DNA of 64,000 nucleotides, taken from NCBI RefSeq assembly GCF_011301715.1, contig NZ_CP049870.1:434001-498000 (forward strand), given 5' to 3'. The stretch is from Sphingomonas sp. HDW15A. GTDB taxonomy: Bacteria; Pseudomonadota; Alphaproteobacteria; Sphingomonadales; Sphingomonadaceae. Shown here in pieces: positions 1 to 9,389 of this stretch (position 1 is its first letter; each line of letters begins with the position of its first letter). Made by a program: the position numbers and the translations under genes. A model generated the notes under the pieces. That model worked only from the letters and a program-made list of their open reading frames with translations, made no database searches and had not been told where the DNA came from.

Positions 1-185
1 CGGTAGGCCAGTATTTCGTCGAAAAAATATGCGATGCTGCAAATGATCGCGCCGCTGACGGTGAGCCACAAAGCGTTACGCGTGACGAAAACCGGATCTA
101 TGACGGCCCAGATGCCACCAGACACTAGCTGGAGACCAAGGGCGATAACCGCTCTAGTTGCGGGGCTGCGAGTACGGACTGCCAT
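1..185 (-). CDS. small hydrophobic membrane protein, C-terminus cut by window edge
   Basis: Reading the minus strand from the ATG at 185-183 gives an open frame of about 62 residues that runs off the left edge without a stop. After a short basic start (MAVRTRSP) there are two hydrophobic stretches, roughly residues 12-32 and 41-56, separated by a few polar residues. It therefore looks like an inner-membrane protein with at least two spans. No family is recognised. The flanking DNA is AT-richer than the rest of the window, so it may belong to an accessory segment. The plus-strand frame in the same place (34-234) looks like a shadow. Confidence 0.5.
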   Translation of the reverse strand, partial: MAVRTRSPATRAVIALGLQLVSGGIWAVIDPVFVTRNALWLTVSGAIICSIAYFFDEILAY

Positions 186-438
186 GAGCCCACTTTGGCG
201 CGAAACGCCGCGGCGTTGTAGGTCTCATGGTTAGACAATTTCTATGCGGGTATTCAGGACCGAAGAATGGCCCCATCAATTTTGTTACTTCTACTAGGAA
301 CACACAGCGAACAGAGCGTGTAGAAACCGTAGAAAATTGCCTGTGAGAGGGTGTTCACTTACGGCGGTCGACTATGGCGAGCCTTGGTAAATTTCGGCGT
401 GAAAAAGTGAGAACAATCGCGGAAATCCGCCATTCTGT
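186..438. other. AT-richer intergenic stretch without a convincing gene
   Basis: No open frame here has coding character. By hand count about 241-420 is a little under half G+C, clearly lower than the coding DNA to the right. It sits between the left-edge membrane gene and the broken tRNA-Cys. That position fits the end of an acquired or deleted segment, but no integrase or terminal repeat is visible. Confidence 0.4.
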
Positions 439-480
439 GAGAATTTGCAGTCCTCTGCGTAACCACTCCGCCATCGGGCC
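439..480 (-). pseudogene. tRNA-Cys (GCA) 5' portion only; T arm and 3' acceptor missing
   Basis: Read on the minus strand from 480, the sequence starts with the acceptor strand GGCCCGA, then a D arm (GCGG, AGTGGTTA) and a full anticodon arm with a five-pair stem and loop CTGCAAA (anticodon GCA, Cys). After 439 the sequence diverges: there is no GTTCRA T loop, no strand complementary to GGCCCGA and no CCA. A functional tRNA cannot fold from this. It looks like the residue of a tRNA gene cut by an integration or deletion event, or by an assembly break. The AT-richer DNA begins exactly on the truncated side. Confidence 0.6.
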
Positions 481-660
481 TCGGAGCAAGCGCCAAATGG
501 AAGGCGCTCGGGCTCCTGTCAACCGCGCCGAAAGGCCTGGATTTTCGACGGACGGCAAGCGCAACGCTTGGCGACGAAGAGTACGGGCATTAAGTACGGT
601 CTTGATCCGCCACTGTATTAGTGACATACAACAGTCCGCATTCGAAGGAAGACCCGACCC

Positions 661-1236
661 GTGACGATGGATGATTTCACGGCTGCTCGCCGCGCGATGG
701 TGCTGAACCAGCTGCGTCCGCAGGGCGTGACGAATCTCGGCGTGCTCGCCGCTATGGGAACGGTCGCGCGTGAAGCGTTCGTGCCGCAGGGCCTGCAGGC
801 CGCCGCCTATGGCGACCGCTCGCTGGTTCTGGACGGCGGAGCGCCGATGATGCCGCCGGCAGAACTTGGTATCCTGCTCAACGCGCTTGAACCGATGGCC
901 GGGGAAAAGGCGTTGGTGATCGGCGAAGGGGGCGCTTATTCCGCTGCGGTGCTCGAAGCGCTCGGACTCGATGTCACGCGAACCGATGCCGAGCCGCCGT
1001 TGGGCCGGCACGCGTTCGACGTGATCTTGATCGAGGGATCGGTCGGCGCGCTTCCGGATTGGGTCGTCTCTCAGTTGGCGCCTGGAGGCCGTGTCGGGGC
1101 CGCGATTCTCGACAGGGGCGTTTCCCGTCTGTGCATCGGGCGCGGCGATCGTGGCGCCATCGGTTTCAAGAGCCTTGCGGACTCGCAGGTCCCTCCGTTG
1201 CCGGCCTTTCAGGCCAAGCCGCAATTTACTTTTTGA
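661..1236 (+). CDS. protein-L-isoaspartate O-methyltransferase-like protein (PCMT family)
   Basis: The 191-residue protein resembles the PCMT family, which uses S-adenosylmethionine to methylate isoaspartyl residues in damaged proteins. The N-terminus has the family pattern of RRAMVLNQLRPQGV followed by REAFVP near residue 37. The SAM-binding strand-loop lies near residues 84-96 (ALVIGEGGAYSAA), a degenerate version of the usual V-IGTGSGY. The GTG at 661 is preferred because AGGAAG at 646-651 is well spaced from it; an ATG six bases on is the alternative. Such degenerate PCMT genes commonly sit just before tolC in sphingomonads, as here. Catalytic activity is uncertain because the motif has drifted. 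Confidence 0.8.
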   Translation: MTMDDFTAARRAMVLNQLRPQGVTNLGVLAAMGTVAREAFVPQGLQAAAYGDRSLVLDGGAPMMPPAELGILLNALEPMAGEKALVIGEGGAYSAAVLEALGLDVTRTDAEPPLGRHAFDVILIEGSVGALPDWVVSQLAPGGRVGAAILDRGVSRLCIGRGDRGAIGFKSLADSQVPPLPAFQAKPQFTF

Positions 1237-1240
1237 GGTC

Positions 1241-2686
1241 ATGGGAGTCCTCGTGAACCGTCTTCTAATCACAGGCCTTGCCGCCACGCTTGCAGCGACC
1301 ACGGCTTCCGCCGAAACCCTCCGCGAAGCGCTCAATGCCACCTATCGCAGCAATCCGACGCTGATGGCCCAGCGCGAGGCGCTGAAATCGTCCGATGCGG
1401 CGGTTGCAATCGCCAAGGCCGGCGGCCGTCCGACGGTCTTCGCCAACGTCGGCGTAACCCGCGACCTCACCCGTAGCGGCCGGTTCAACACTGGAGCGGC
1501 AAAGGGGCCCTTTCTGACCGGATCGGTCGGGCTCGATGTGCCGCTTTACCAGGGTGGCACGGTCAAGAATAACGTCTCGGCCGCCGCCACTCGTGTTGCG
1601 GCCGGGCGGGCGACTCTGCGCGCGGTTGAAGGCGATATCTTTGCCGATGCCGTGGCGGCCTACATGGACGTGATTCGTGACCGCGCCATCGTTGAGCTCA
1701 ACCAGAACAACGTCCGCGTGCTGACGACCAACCTGGAAGCGACCTCCGACCGCTTTCAGATCGGCGACCTGACCCGAACCGACGTTGCCCAGTCCGAGGC
1801 GCGGCTTTCGCTGGCCAATTCCGACCTCATCACGGCACGGGCCCGGTTGACCCAGAGCGAGGAAAACTATCGCCGGGTGATCGGCCAGGATCCGGGTCCG
1901 CTGGCTCCGCCGCCGCCGCTCCCGCCGCTGCCGCAGACCGCCGACGCCGCAGTCCAGATTGCCTTGGTCAACAATCCGGACCTGACCGCAATCACCCGTC
2001 AGGCCGAAGCGGCAAATTTTGACGTTCGCTCAGCGCGCGGGACACGGCTTCCCAACTTCTCGGCCAGGTTGGCCGGTGACTACGCCAACACGCTTTCGGG
2101 CGACACGAACGGCTTCGACCGTTCGGGTACCGCCACCAGTGTCGGAATTAATGGCACCATCCCGATCTACCAGGGCGGCCTGCCGTCGGCGCGGGTCCGC
2201 CAGGCTCAGGCGCTGGAAGGCCAGGCGCTCGAGCAGCGCGTCGCCACCGAGCGCGCCGTTGTCGCTAACACGCGCACCGCATTCGCGCTCTATCAATCCG
2301 CGACTGCGGCAATCGTCTCGAACGAGAAGGCGGTCAGCGCCAACGAACTGGCGCTCGAAGGCGCGCGGGCGGAAAACAGCATCGGTACCCGCACGGTGCT
2401 CGATGTGCTCGACGCCGAGCAAGAATTGCTGAACGCCCAGGTCGCGCTCGTGACCGCCAGGCGCATCCAGTACGTCGCCGGCTTCGAGCTTCTGAACGCA
2501 ATGGGTCAGGCAGAAGCCGCCGATCTCGGGCTTGAAGGCGGACCGCTCTACGATCCGCTTGGCAACTATCGGCGCGTCGCCGGCGACTGGAGCGACTGGT
2601 CGGAGAACGTTCAGGTGGCGCCGGTTTCGACGACAACCGTCAAGCCGCAGGAACGCCCGCAGGGCGTGACACCGCCCGCGCAATAA
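1241..2686 (+). CDS. tolC: TolC family outer membrane protein
   Basis: This is an outer-membrane efflux and secretion channel of about 480 residues, the normal length for TolC. A signal peptide (NRLLITGLAATLAATTASA, cut before ETLREAL) is followed by two repeated coiled-coil/beta units. Motifs include PLYQGG in the first half and PIYQGG in the second, and GTRTVLDVLDAEQELLNAQ near the C-terminus. The frame opens further upstream, but codons before the signal peptide overlap the previous gene and are unlikely to be used. The start is ATG 1241 or, with a better spaced GGGAG, GTG 1253. It would pair with inner-membrane pumps or type I secretion systems encoded elsewhere. Confidence 0.93.
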   Translation: MGVLVNRLLITGLAATLAATTASAETLREALNATYRSNPTLMAQREALKSSDAAVAIAKAGGRPTVFANVGVTRDLTRSGRFNTGAAKGPFLTGSVGLDVPLYQGGTVKNNVSAAATRVAAGRATLRAVEGDIFADAVAAYMDVIRDRAIVELNQNNVRVLTTNLEATSDRFQIGDLTRTDVAQSEARLSLANSDLITARARLTQSEENYRRVIGQDPGPLAPPPPLPPLPQTADAAVQIALVNNPDLTAITRQAEAANFDVRSARGTRLPNFSARLAGDYANTLSGDTNGFDRSGTATSVGINGTIPIYQGGLPSARVRQAQALEGQALEQRVATERAVVANTRTAFALYQSATAAIVSNEKAVSANELALEGARAENSIGTRTVLDVLDAEQELLNAQVALVTARRIQYVAGFELLNAMGQAEAADLGLEGGPLYDPLGNYRRVAGDWSDWSENVQVAPVSTTTVKPQERPQGVTPPAQ

Positions 2687-2702
2687 GCAATAGAAGCGGG
2701 CG

Positions 2703-3131
2703 ATGCAGACGCCGCGCGAACCGTCGATGGAAGACATCCTCGCCTCGATCAAACGTGTGATCGCGGAGGAGAAGGAATTGCGTGCCGCGATTCCGCCCTC
2801 GCAGCCCGATTTGAACGAAGTCGACGAGGAAGATGTGCTGGAGCTGGACTCCAGCATGGCCACCTCCGAGCCGCAGCCGGAAGCAGAGCCGCTGGATCTC
2901 GGGCCACCGCTGCTTGACGACGAAGCCGCAAGTGAGACGGCTGCCAGCCTGGCGCAGCTGTCGACGGTCGCCGCCACCGCGCCGCCAGTCGTGGCCGCCA
3001 ATCCGCTCGAGGAAATGCTCAAGGACATGCTTCGCCCAGTGCTCAAGCAGTGGCTTGACGAGCATCTGCCTCGCATTGTCGACGAGCATGTGAAGCGCGA
3101 GATCAGCCGGATTACCGGAAAGCCCCTCTAG
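2703..3131 (+). CDS. PopZ-like polar organizing protein (DUF2497 family)
   Basis: The protein of 142 residues has the PopZ layout. The N-terminal helix contains SMEDILASIKRVIAEE (residues 8-23). An acidic, Pro/Ala-rich low-complexity middle follows, and then a conserved helical C-terminus from about residue 100 (LEEMLKDMLRPVLKQWLDEH, ending in KREISRITG). In Caulobacter, PopZ forms a polar matrix that binds ParB and cell-cycle regulators; the family role here is inferred. The gene starts 17 bases after tolC and lies just before valS, a recurrent alphaproteobacterial order. It is shorter than Caulobacter PopZ because the disordered linker is short. Confidence 0.82.
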   Translation: MQTPREPSMEDILASIKRVIAEEKELRAAIPPSQPDLNEVDEEDVLELDSSMATSEPQPEAEPLDLGPPLLDDEAASETAASLAQLSTVAATAPPVVAANPLEEMLKDMLRPVLKQWLDEHLPRIVDEHVKREISRITGKPL

Positions 3132-3186
3132 TCCGCGGGCCTCCGGGGCTGGCATCGCGGCGCGCCTCCGCTAAAGGGCGCGGGCG

Positions 3187-5811
3187 ATGACTGAATTAGC
3201 AAAGACGTTCGAGCCAGGGCCGATCGAGGCCAAATGGTATGCCCGCTGGGAAGGCGAGGGAGCATTTCGCCCTTCGCGCCCTGACGCCGAGCCATGGACC
3301 ATAGTCATGCCTCCGCCCAACATCACCGGCTCGCTGCACATCGGCCATGCGCTCGACAATACGCTTCAGGACATCCTGACCCGCCGCGCCCGGATGGACG
3401 GCAAGGACGCCTTGTGGGTGGTCGGCACCGATCATGCCGGAATTGCCACGCAGATGGTGGTCGAGCGCAATCTGGAGAGCCAGGGGCTGAAGCGCTCCGA
3501 GCTTGGCCGCGACGGCTTCCTTGACCACGTCTGGGAATGGAAGGCGCAGTCGGGCGGGGCGATCACTCGCCAGCTCCGCCGCCTCGGCGCGTCGTGCGAC
3601 TGGTCGAATGAGCGCTTCACGATGGACGAAGGCTTCAGCCGTGCCGTCCTCAAGGTCTTCGTAGAGCTCTACCGCCGCAATTTGCTGTATCGCGACAAGC
3701 GGCTGGTGAACTGGGACCCCAAGTTCCAGACGGCCATCTCCGACCTCGAAGTGGAAACGAAGGAAGTCGCCGGCAAGTTCTGGACGCTACGCTATCCGTT
3801 TGCCGACGGCTCCGGCGCGATCGAGGTCGCGACGACCCGGCCGGAGACCATGCTGGCCGACATGGCGGTCGCGGTGCATCCGGACGATGCGCGCTACAAT
3901 GACAGGATCGGGCAGATGCTGAGGCAACCGATTACCGGCCGTCTGATCCCGATCGTCGCCGACGAACATGCCGATCCCGAGCTTGGTTCAGGCGCGGTGA
4001 AGATCACGCCGGGACATGACTTCAACGATTTCGAAGTCGGCAAGCGCGCCGGGTTCAAGCCAGCCGACATGCTCAACATGCTCGATGCGCACGGCGCTGT
4101 TTGCCAGACCAGCGACGGGCTCATCCCTTCTGAACTGATTGCCCTAGACCGCTTCGATGCGCGCAAGCGGGTCGTCGAGATGCTCGAAGCGGAAGGCGCG
4201 CTGGTGAAGGTCGAGGACCGCATGATCGCCACGCCCTACGGCGACCGCTCCGGCGTTGCGATCGAGCCGTGGCTAACCGACCAGTGGTATGTCGATGCCG
4301 CGACGCTGGCCAAGCCGGCGATCGAAGCAGTCCGCACCGGCGACATCGCCGTCGTACCCGAGACGTGGAAGAAGACCTGGTTCAACTGGCTGGAAAATAT
4401 CCAGCCCTGGTGCGTCAGCCGCCAGCTGTGGTGGGGCCACCGCATCCCGGCGTGGTACGACGACGCCGGAAATGTCTTCGTCGCCGAGACCGAAGAGGAA
4501 GCACAAGCCGAAGTCGGCGAGAGCGTCGTTCTTCGGCGCGACGAGGACGTCCTCGACACCTGGTTCAGTTCCGCCCTCTGGCCCTTCGCGACGTTGGGCT
4601 GGCCGGACCAGACTGAAGACCTCAAGCGCCATTATCCCAACGACGTCCTCATCTCGGGCTTCGACATCATCTTTTTTTGGGATGCCCGCATGGCGATGCA
4701 GGGCTTCGAGTTCATGGGCGAAAAGCCGTGGAAGACGCTCTATCTCCACGGGTTGGTCCGTGACGCGCATGGCCAGAAGATGTCAAAGTCGAAGGGCAAT
4801 ACGGTCGATCCGCTCGGCCTGATCGACAAGTACGGCGCGGACGCGCTTCGCTTCACACTGGCGGCGATGGAAAGCCAGGGGCGCGACATCAAGCTCGATG
4901 AGAAGCGCGTCGAGGGTTACCGCAATTTCGCCACCAAGCTATGGAACGCCGCGCGCTTCCTTCAGGGCAACGGCGTCGGTGCGTCGCAATCGATCGCGGC
5001 ACCGGAAGCGACACTTCCGGTCAACCGCTGGATCATCGGCGAGGTCGTCGAGACGCTCGGCCGCCTCAACAAGGCGTTCGACGAGCTTCGCTTCGACGGC
5101 ATGGCCGACGCCATATACCATTTCACATGGGGCACCTTCTGCGACTGGTATGTCGAGCTGGTGAAAGGCCAGTTCGACGACGAGACAAAAGGCGTCGCGG
5201 CTTGGGCATTCGACCAGATCCTGGTCATGCTCCACCCGTTCATGCCGTTCGTCACGGAAGAGCTGTGGCACAGCATGGGGACACGCCCCTACGACCTGAT
5301 CGTCGCGAAATGGCCTGCTCCGGAGGCAGCTGTCGATGCTGGTGCAAAGCGCGAGATCGATGGCCTTGTCCAAGTCATCGACTCCGTTCGGGCCATGCGC
5401 GCCGAGCTCAATATTCCGTGGACCGCGAACCTCACCCCGCATGTCATAGGCGGCGATTCCGCGATGTTGGCGCGACTTGGCGACAATCAGGCTACTCTCA
5501 TTCGGATGGCGAAGCTCGACGGCCCGGTGGCTTCCGCTAACGTTCCACCGTCCTCGGCGCAGGTCGTCGTCGGAGGTGTGACTCTGGCCTTTCCGCTCGA
5601 AGGCGCGATCGATCTCGATGCGGAGAAAGCGCGATTGAGGAAGGCGGTCCAAGCGGCGGAGAAGGAGCGCGACAGCCTGGCCGCGCGTCTCGGCAATGCC
5701 AACTTCACCGAGCGTGCCAAGCCAGAAGCCGTGGAAAAGGCACGCGCCGATCATGATGTCCGCGCCGCAGAGGCGGAGCGTCTTTCGGCAGCATTGGCCC
5801 GCCTCGGTTAA
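3187..5811 (+). CDS. valS: valine--tRNA ligase
   Basis: This is cytoplasmic valyl-tRNA synthetase, charging tRNA-Val with valine. At 874 residues it is within the bacterial range. The class I signature HIGH is at residues 51-54 ([12 protein letters not shown]) and KMSKS is near residue 531 ([10 protein letters not shown]). Between them is the editing (CP1) domain, including the [10 protein letters not shown] motif. The C-terminal 65 residues form the usual basic/acidic coiled coil ([20 protein letters not shown]). The stop overlaps the start of the next gene as TAATG, suggesting co-translation. No frameshift is seen. Confidence 0.97.
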   Translation: MTELAKTFEPGPIEAKWYARWEGEGAFRPSRPDAEPWTIVMPPPNITGSLHIGHALDNTLQDILTRRARMDGKDALWVVGTDHAGIATQMVVERNLESQGLKRSELGRDGFLDHVWEWKAQSGGAITRQLRRLGASCDWSNERFTMDEGFSRAVLKVFVELYRRNLLYRDKRLVNWDPKFQTAISDLEVETKEVAGKFWTLRYPFADGSGAIEVATTRPETMLADMAVAVHPDDARYNDRIGQMLRQPITGRLIPIVADEHADPELGSGAVKITPGHDFNDFEVGKRAGFKPADMLNMLDAHGAVCQTSDGLIPSELIALDRFDARKRVVEMLEAEGALVKVEDRMIATPYGDRSGVAIEPWLTDQWYVDAATLAKPAIEAVRTGDIAVVPETWKKTWFNWLENIQPWCVSRQLWWGHRIPAWYDDAGNVFVAETEEEAQAEVGESVVLRRDEDVLDTWFSSALWPFATLGWPDQTEDLKRHYPNDVLISGFDIIFFWDARMAMQGFEFMGEKPWKTLYLHGLVRDAHGQKMSKSKGNTVDPLGLIDKYGADALRFTLAAMESQGRDIKLDEKRVEGYRNFATKLWNAARFLQGNGVGASQSIAAPEATLPVNRWIIGEVVETLGRLNKAFDELRFDGMADAIYHFTWGTFCDWYVELVKGQFDDETKGVAAWAFDQILVMLHPFMPFVTEELWHSMGTRPYDLIVAKWPAPEAAVDAGAKREIDGLVQVIDSVRAMRAELNIPWTANLTPHVIGGDSAMLARLGDNQATLIRMAKLDGPVASANVPPSSAQVVVGGVTLAFPLEGAIDLDAEKARLRKAVQAAEKERDSLAARLGNANFTERAKPEAVEKARADHDVRAAEAERLSAALARLG

Positions 5812-6173
5812 TGATCATGCAGCTCGATCATTTGGTCATTCTCGTCCGCTCGCTGGAGCGGAGCCTGCCTTGGTACGGGGCGATGCTGGGCGCGATGGGC
5901 TTCGACAAGACGCGCGATCATGTCTGGTGGAACGGTACGGTAGCGATCGACCTCAAGCAGGCGGATCACGGGACGCCCGATTATCAGCGGCGCGCGCCCG
6001 GTCTCAACCATCTCGGCTTCACTGCGCCTGATCGCGCTGCGTTCGACGGCGTCCGTGCGGCGATGTCGGATGCCGGGTTCGACGTGCCCCAGGCTCAGCA
6101 GTTCGGCAAGGAACTCGCGACCTTCTTCAAGGATCCCGAGGGTATGCGCATCGAGGTAACGCTTTACAGTTGA
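5811..6173 (+). CDS. VOC family (glyoxalase/bleomycin-resistance fold) protein
   Basis: This single-domain protein of 120 residues belongs to the vicinal-oxygen-chelate superfamily. The first half begins QLDHLVILVRSLERSLPWY and the second half carries LNHLGFTAPDR and a terminal FKDPEGMRIEV, the usual paired beta-alpha-beta-beta-beta modules. The likely metal ligands are the His in LDHLV, the His in LNHLG and the Glu in RIEV. Substrate cannot be told from the sequence. Its ATG overlaps the valS stop, so it is probably translated with valS. An internal ATG two codons later is an alternative start. Confidence 0.85.
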   Translation: MIMQLDHLVILVRSLERSLPWYGAMLGAMGFDKTRDHVWWNGTVAIDLKQADHGTPDYQRRAPGLNHLGFTAPDRAAFDGVRAAMSDAGFDVPQAQQFGKELATFFKDPEGMRIEVTLYS

Positions 6174-6178
6174 GTGCT

Positions 6179-7066
6179 CTAGCGCGGCGCGGCGATCTCT
6201 ATACACGCGTCGGCGACTTCGACCATCACGGGCGTCTTCGCGGCGATCTCCCCGTCGATCGATATTTTCTGCCTGGGGCGCGCTTCCAGGCCGATGCGCT
6301 GGCCGCGCCATTCAGTCGTGGTCAGCTTGCGTTGGCGGAGCTTGAACAGCGTCGTGAACCAGCTCCATGCGAGGCCCCAAAGGCTCTTACCGGTCACCGC
6401 CTGGATGACGATGTCGCCGCTGTCGAGCGCCTGATCCTCAACCAGTTCGACGCCGCCATGGTGCGTGCCGTTGGCGATGCGCGCCTCGGTCGCCCAGGTC
6501 TTAACCATGGTTCCGTCGTCAAGCGTCAGCCGGAGCTTGAACGGTCGGAACTTGAATGCGACCCGAATCGCCCACAGCAGGTAGCCGACCATTCCGAGGT
6601 ATTTCTTGAGATTGTGCGGAACCGTGTCGGCAATGAGCGGGGATAACCCGAGTGCCGCGGCGTTGACGAAATAGTCGCCGTCGATCTTGCCGAGGTCGAT
6701 CCGCCGCCGCTTCCCTTTGGCGATAACGGCGATCGCGGAATCGAGGTCGGTCTTCATCCCCAGTGTCTTGGCGAAGCTGTTCGCCGTACCAAGCGGCAGG
6801 ATCGCGAAGATCGTGTCCTTGCCGACGAAGTGATCGACGCTTGAACTCAACGATCCGTCGCCGCCACCGATGATCACCATCGGGGCCTTCTCGATTGCGG
6901 CTTTCACCACCTTGTCCATGTGCGCTGGATCGCGGACCGCATGAGCCTCGATCAGGTCAACGCCTGCTGCCTTGAGCTTCGTCTTCGCCGGCTCGAACGC
7001 CTCGTCGCCGCGCCTGCTCATCGCATTGACGACAAGGATCGCCTCTCGGGGAAGTTTGTCGTCCAT
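6179..7066 (-). CDS. diacylglycerol kinase family lipid kinase (YegS/DgkB-like)
   Basis: The protein phosphorylates a lipid diol such as diacylglycerol, judged by the DAGKc catalytic domain. The nucleotide-binding motif GGGDGS is at residues 67-72 and LPLGTANSFA at 90-99, in a protein of 295 residues as started here. A C-terminal beta-sandwich follows, typical of the YegS and DgkB proteins. The start at 7066 (MDDKLPREAILVVNA) is preferred to an ATG ten codons upstream because the conserved first strand begins right after it. It is convergent with the VOC gene (6 bases between stops) and divergent from hemB across about 60 bases. Confidence 0.85.
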   Translation of the reverse strand: MDDKLPREAILVVNAMSRRGDEAFEPAKTKLKAAGVDLIEAHAVRDPAHMDKVVKAAIEKAPMVIIGGGDGSLSSSVDHFVGKDTIFAILPLGTANSFAKTLGMKTDLDSAIAVIAKGKRRRIDLGKIDGDYFVNAAALGLSPLIADTVPHNLKKYLGMVGYLLWAIRVAFKFRPFKLRLTLDDGTMVKTWATEARIANGTHHGGVELVEDQALDSGDIVIQAVTGKSLWGLAWSWFTTLFKLRQRKLTTTEWRGQRIGLEARPRQKISIDGEIAAKTPVMVEVADACIEIAAPR

Positions 7067-7128
7067 GCGCCGCCTATGTGCGGGCCATGCTTTCATTCCG
7101 CAAGGGCAGCGGCTAGTTCGCTGGTCCC

Positions 7129-8124
7129 ATGGTCAAGACCAGCTTCCCCGCCACCCGAATGCGCCGCTGCCGTTCATCGGCATGGATGCGAAACATGGTT
7201 GCCGAGCATCGGCTTCACCCGTCGGATCTCATCTGGCCCCTGTTCATTGCGGAAGGGCAGGGTGAGGAGCAGCCGATCGCGACGCTTCCTGGCGTGTCGC
7301 GGTTCAGCGTCGATCGCCTTGCCGAGCAGGCAAGGCAGGCGCGCGACCTCGGGATTCCGTGTATCGCCCTTTTTCCCAACACGCCGCCTAACCTGCGCAG
7401 CGAGCGCGCCGAAGAGGCGCTGAATCCTGACAACCTCATTTGCCGGGCAATCAAGACGATCAAGGACTCGGTACCGGACGTCGGTGTGCTGACCGACGTC
7501 GCGCTCGACCCCTATACCGCCGACGGACATGACGGGATTACCGACGCGCAAGGCCGGGTGCTGAATGACGAGACCAAGACGATCCTCGTTGAGCAAGCAC
7601 TGGTCCAGGCCGGTGCCGGGGCGGACATCGTGGCGCCCAGCGACATGATGGACGGGCGGGTCGCAGCGATCCGCGATGGCCTTGAGCGGGAAGGTCATTG
7701 CGATGTCGCGATCATGGCCTATGCGGCGAAATATGCCTCCGCCTTCTACGGCCCGTTCCGCGACGCCGTCGGTTCTCGCGGCCTACTTAAGGGCGATAAG
7801 CGCGGATACCAGATGGACCCGGCCAACGGCAGTGAGGCCCTTCGCGAGGTCGCCCTAGACATCGCCGAAGGCGCGGACATGGTGATGGTCAAGCCGGGGC
7901 TACCTTATCTCGACATTGTCGCTCGCGTTGCAGCAGAATATCGCGTGCCGACCTTCGCCTACCAGGTGTCCGGCGAGTATGCGATGATTGAGGCCGCCGC
8001 CGCCGCCGGAGCAGGTGAGCGAGACGCGCTGGTCCTGGAAACATTGCTATCGTTCAAGCGCGCCGGGGCCCGCGGAGTGCTGACCTATCATGCGCCGCTC
8101 GCTGCCCGCCTTATCAATGGCTGA
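7129..8124 (+). CDS. hemB: delta-aminolevulinic acid dehydratase (porphobilinogen synthase)
   Basis: The enzyme condenses two 5-aminolevulinate molecules to porphobilinogen in tetrapyrrole synthesis. Length is 331 residues, as expected. The two active-site lysines are visible as K201 (YAAKYASAFYGPF) and K255 (VMVKPGLPYLD). The metal region at about 123-136 reads TDVALDPYTADGHDG, lacking the three cysteines of zinc-type enzymes, so this is the magnesium-dependent non-cysteine type common in alphaproteobacteria. The coding end overlaps the next gene. Confidence 0.96.
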   Translation: MVKTSFPATRMRRCRSSAWMRNMVAEHRLHPSDLIWPLFIAEGQGEEQPIATLPGVSRFSVDRLAEQARQARDLGIPCIALFPNTPPNLRSERAEEALNPDNLICRAIKTIKDSVPDVGVLTDVALDPYTADGHDGITDAQGRVLNDETKTILVEQALVQAGAGADIVAPSDMMDGRVAAIRDGLEREGHCDVAIMAYAAKYASAFYGPFRDAVGSRGLLKGDKRGYQMDPANGSEALREVALDIAEGADMVMVKPGLPYLDIVARVAAEYRVPTFAYQVSGEYAMIEAAAAAGAGERDALVLETLLSFKRAGARGVLTYHAPLAARLING

Positions 8125-8695
8125 CATCGTCGCTGAAACCGAGCGCCTGCGCCTGCGCGAGTGGGGCGAAGGGGACGCGGACCGCTTCTACGCCATCATG
8201 AATAGGGCGTCCGTGATGCGCTGGCTCGGCGGAGTCCAGACCCCCGAGCAATGGGATGCCGCGCTACAGCGAATTCTAGGCTTCCAACGCGACCATGGCC
8301 ACACCTTCTGGCTCGTGGAACGAAAGAAGGACGGCGAACTGCTTGGCTTTTGTGGACTGAAAAGGGTCAACAGTCCCGGCACCGACCTCACCGGACAGTT
8401 CGAGGTCGGCTGGCGCTTTCGCGAGGAAGCCTGGGGCGAGGGCTATGCGAAAGAGGCGGCGATTCAGGCGTTAGACCTGGCGTTCGGCCGGTTCGAAGCG
8501 CCGCACGTCCTCGCTTTCACAGTCACCGGCAACGAAGGAAGCTGGGGCCTGATGGAACGACTCGGCATGAGACGCCGTCAGGACCTCGATTTTACCGATT
8601 CTCGCTTCGGGCCCGACCTGAACCCGACTATCGTCTATCGGATCGATGCCTCGGAGTGGCCGTGGGCTCGACAACAAGCGCTGCGTCCGCGCTAG
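8117..8695 (+). CDS. GNAT family N-acetyltransferase (RimJ/RimL-like)
   Basis: The 192-residue GNAT protein has a typical ribosomal-protein-acetyltransferase-like opening, TERLRLREWGEGDADRFYAIM. A beta-rich core follows with FEVGWRFREEAWGEGYAKEA, which supplies the acetyl-CoA pyrophosphate loop, and NEGSWGLMERLGM near the C-terminus. The acceptor is not predictable. ATG 8117 is chosen because the domain starts immediately after it; it overlaps the hemB stop by eight bases. A more upstream ATG at 8090 would lie deep inside hemB. Its stop overlaps by a few bases the stop of the convergent lipoprotein gene. Confidence 0.87.
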   Translation: MADIVAETERLRLREWGEGDADRFYAIMNRASVMRWLGGVQTPEQWDAALQRILGFQRDHGHTFWLVERKKDGELLGFCGLKRVNSPGTDLTGQFEVGWRFREEAWGEGYAKEAAIQALDLAFGRFEAPHVLAFTVTGNEGSWGLMERLGMRRRQDLDFTDSRFGPDLNPTIVYRIDASEWPWARQQALRPR

Positions 8696-9198
8696 CCAGC
8701 GATCTGGGCCCGGATGGAATCGAGAGCTTCGGCCTGACGCTCCGACAGACTGCTAAGGTCAGCCGACGCCGCCTCCAGAGCAGCAACGTCGGCGGCCGAT
8801 GCACGATCGCCGCTGCGTGCGCTTTGCGCTCTGAGCGCGTCTAGGTCGCCCAATGCGCGCGTGAAGGGCGCCCGCGTTCTCTCAAGTTCTGCCAACGCGC
8901 TCTGCGCCGCTATCCAGCTCTCGCTCTCAGGCTGGCCAGAAGAGGCGGCTTTTGCCCGGGCGACGGGCTCCGCGGCTGCGAAGGCCGCGGCCGCGTTGCG
9001 CGCTTCGGTCAGCAAGGCTTCCAGTCTCGCCGCCAGGGCAGGATCCAAAGGGCGGGAGTCGACGGCAACATCCACAGGCAGACGCGGGTCGATCGACTCC
9101 GCAGACCGCCGGGCAAGCGAGGGTTCCTTCTGCATCGTACTGGTCTCGCAGGCAGCGAGCGGCAGGATCAGCAGGATGGCAAGTAGCGGACGGATCAT
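8692..9198 (-). CDS. predicted lipoprotein, Ala-rich helical
   Basis: The 168-residue protein starts with a lipoprotein signal peptide: MIRPLLAILLILPLAAC, with lipobox LAAC. The rest is Ala/Glu/Arg-rich and helical, with heptad-like repeats (residues about 50-165) suggestive of a coiled coil such as those of periplasmic cell-envelope factors. No named family is recognised. The start at 9198 is used because it places the lipobox correctly; frames further upstream only add Arg-rich non-signal sequence. It lies opposite the acetyltransferase. Confidence 0.68.
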   Translation of the reverse strand: MIRPLLAILLILPLAACETSTMQKEPSLARRSAESIDPRLPVDVAVDSRPLDPALAARLEALLTEARNAAAAFAAAEPVARAKAASSGQPESESWIAAQSALAELERTRAPFTRALGDLDALRAQSARSGDRASAADVAALEAASADLSSLSERQAEALDSIRAQIAG

Positions 9199-9304
9199 CT
9201 TGCGTTGTCTAGGGGCGCGGGCAGTGCCGCGCAATTGCCTGGAAGGACCGCGCACGAGGGGGTTGCGCGTCTTGGCCGCTGCCCCTATGTCGCCGCCAGC
9301 CTGC

Positions 9305-9381
9305 GCGCCCGTAGCTCAGCTGGATAGAGCATCAGACTACGAATCTGAGGGTCGGACGTTCGAATCGTTCCGGGCGCGCCA
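9305..9381 (+). tRNA. tRNA-Arg (anticodon ACG)
   Basis: All arms fold. Acceptor GCGCCCG (9305-9311) pairs with CGGGCGC (9371-9377). The D arm contains GCTCAGCTGGATAGAGC, the anticodon arm is TCAGA-CTACGAA-TCTGA with anticodon ACG, and the T arm has loop TTCGAAT. Discriminator G and CCA are encoded. Length is 77 nt. ACG would be read after A34-to-inosine editing and decodes CGU/CGC/CGA. A strong terminator follows. Confidence 0.95.
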
Positions 9382-9389
9382 TTCTTTTA

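Noticed and set aside
1..480. Prophage or integrative element at the left edge
   Set aside because: No integrase, phage gene or clear attachment repeat is visible in this window; only composition and a broken tRNA hint at it.
355..1341. Long minus-strand frame of 328 codons
   Set aside because: It runs opposite the clear PCMT-like gene and the start of tolC, and has shadow composition without recognisable domains.
2030..3076. 348-codon minus-strand frame
   Set aside because: It is antisense to tolC and the popZ-like gene; low-complexity Ser-rich start and no motif.
4939..5754. 271-codon minus-strand frame
   Set aside because: Antisense to valS, whose own frame is fully conserved.
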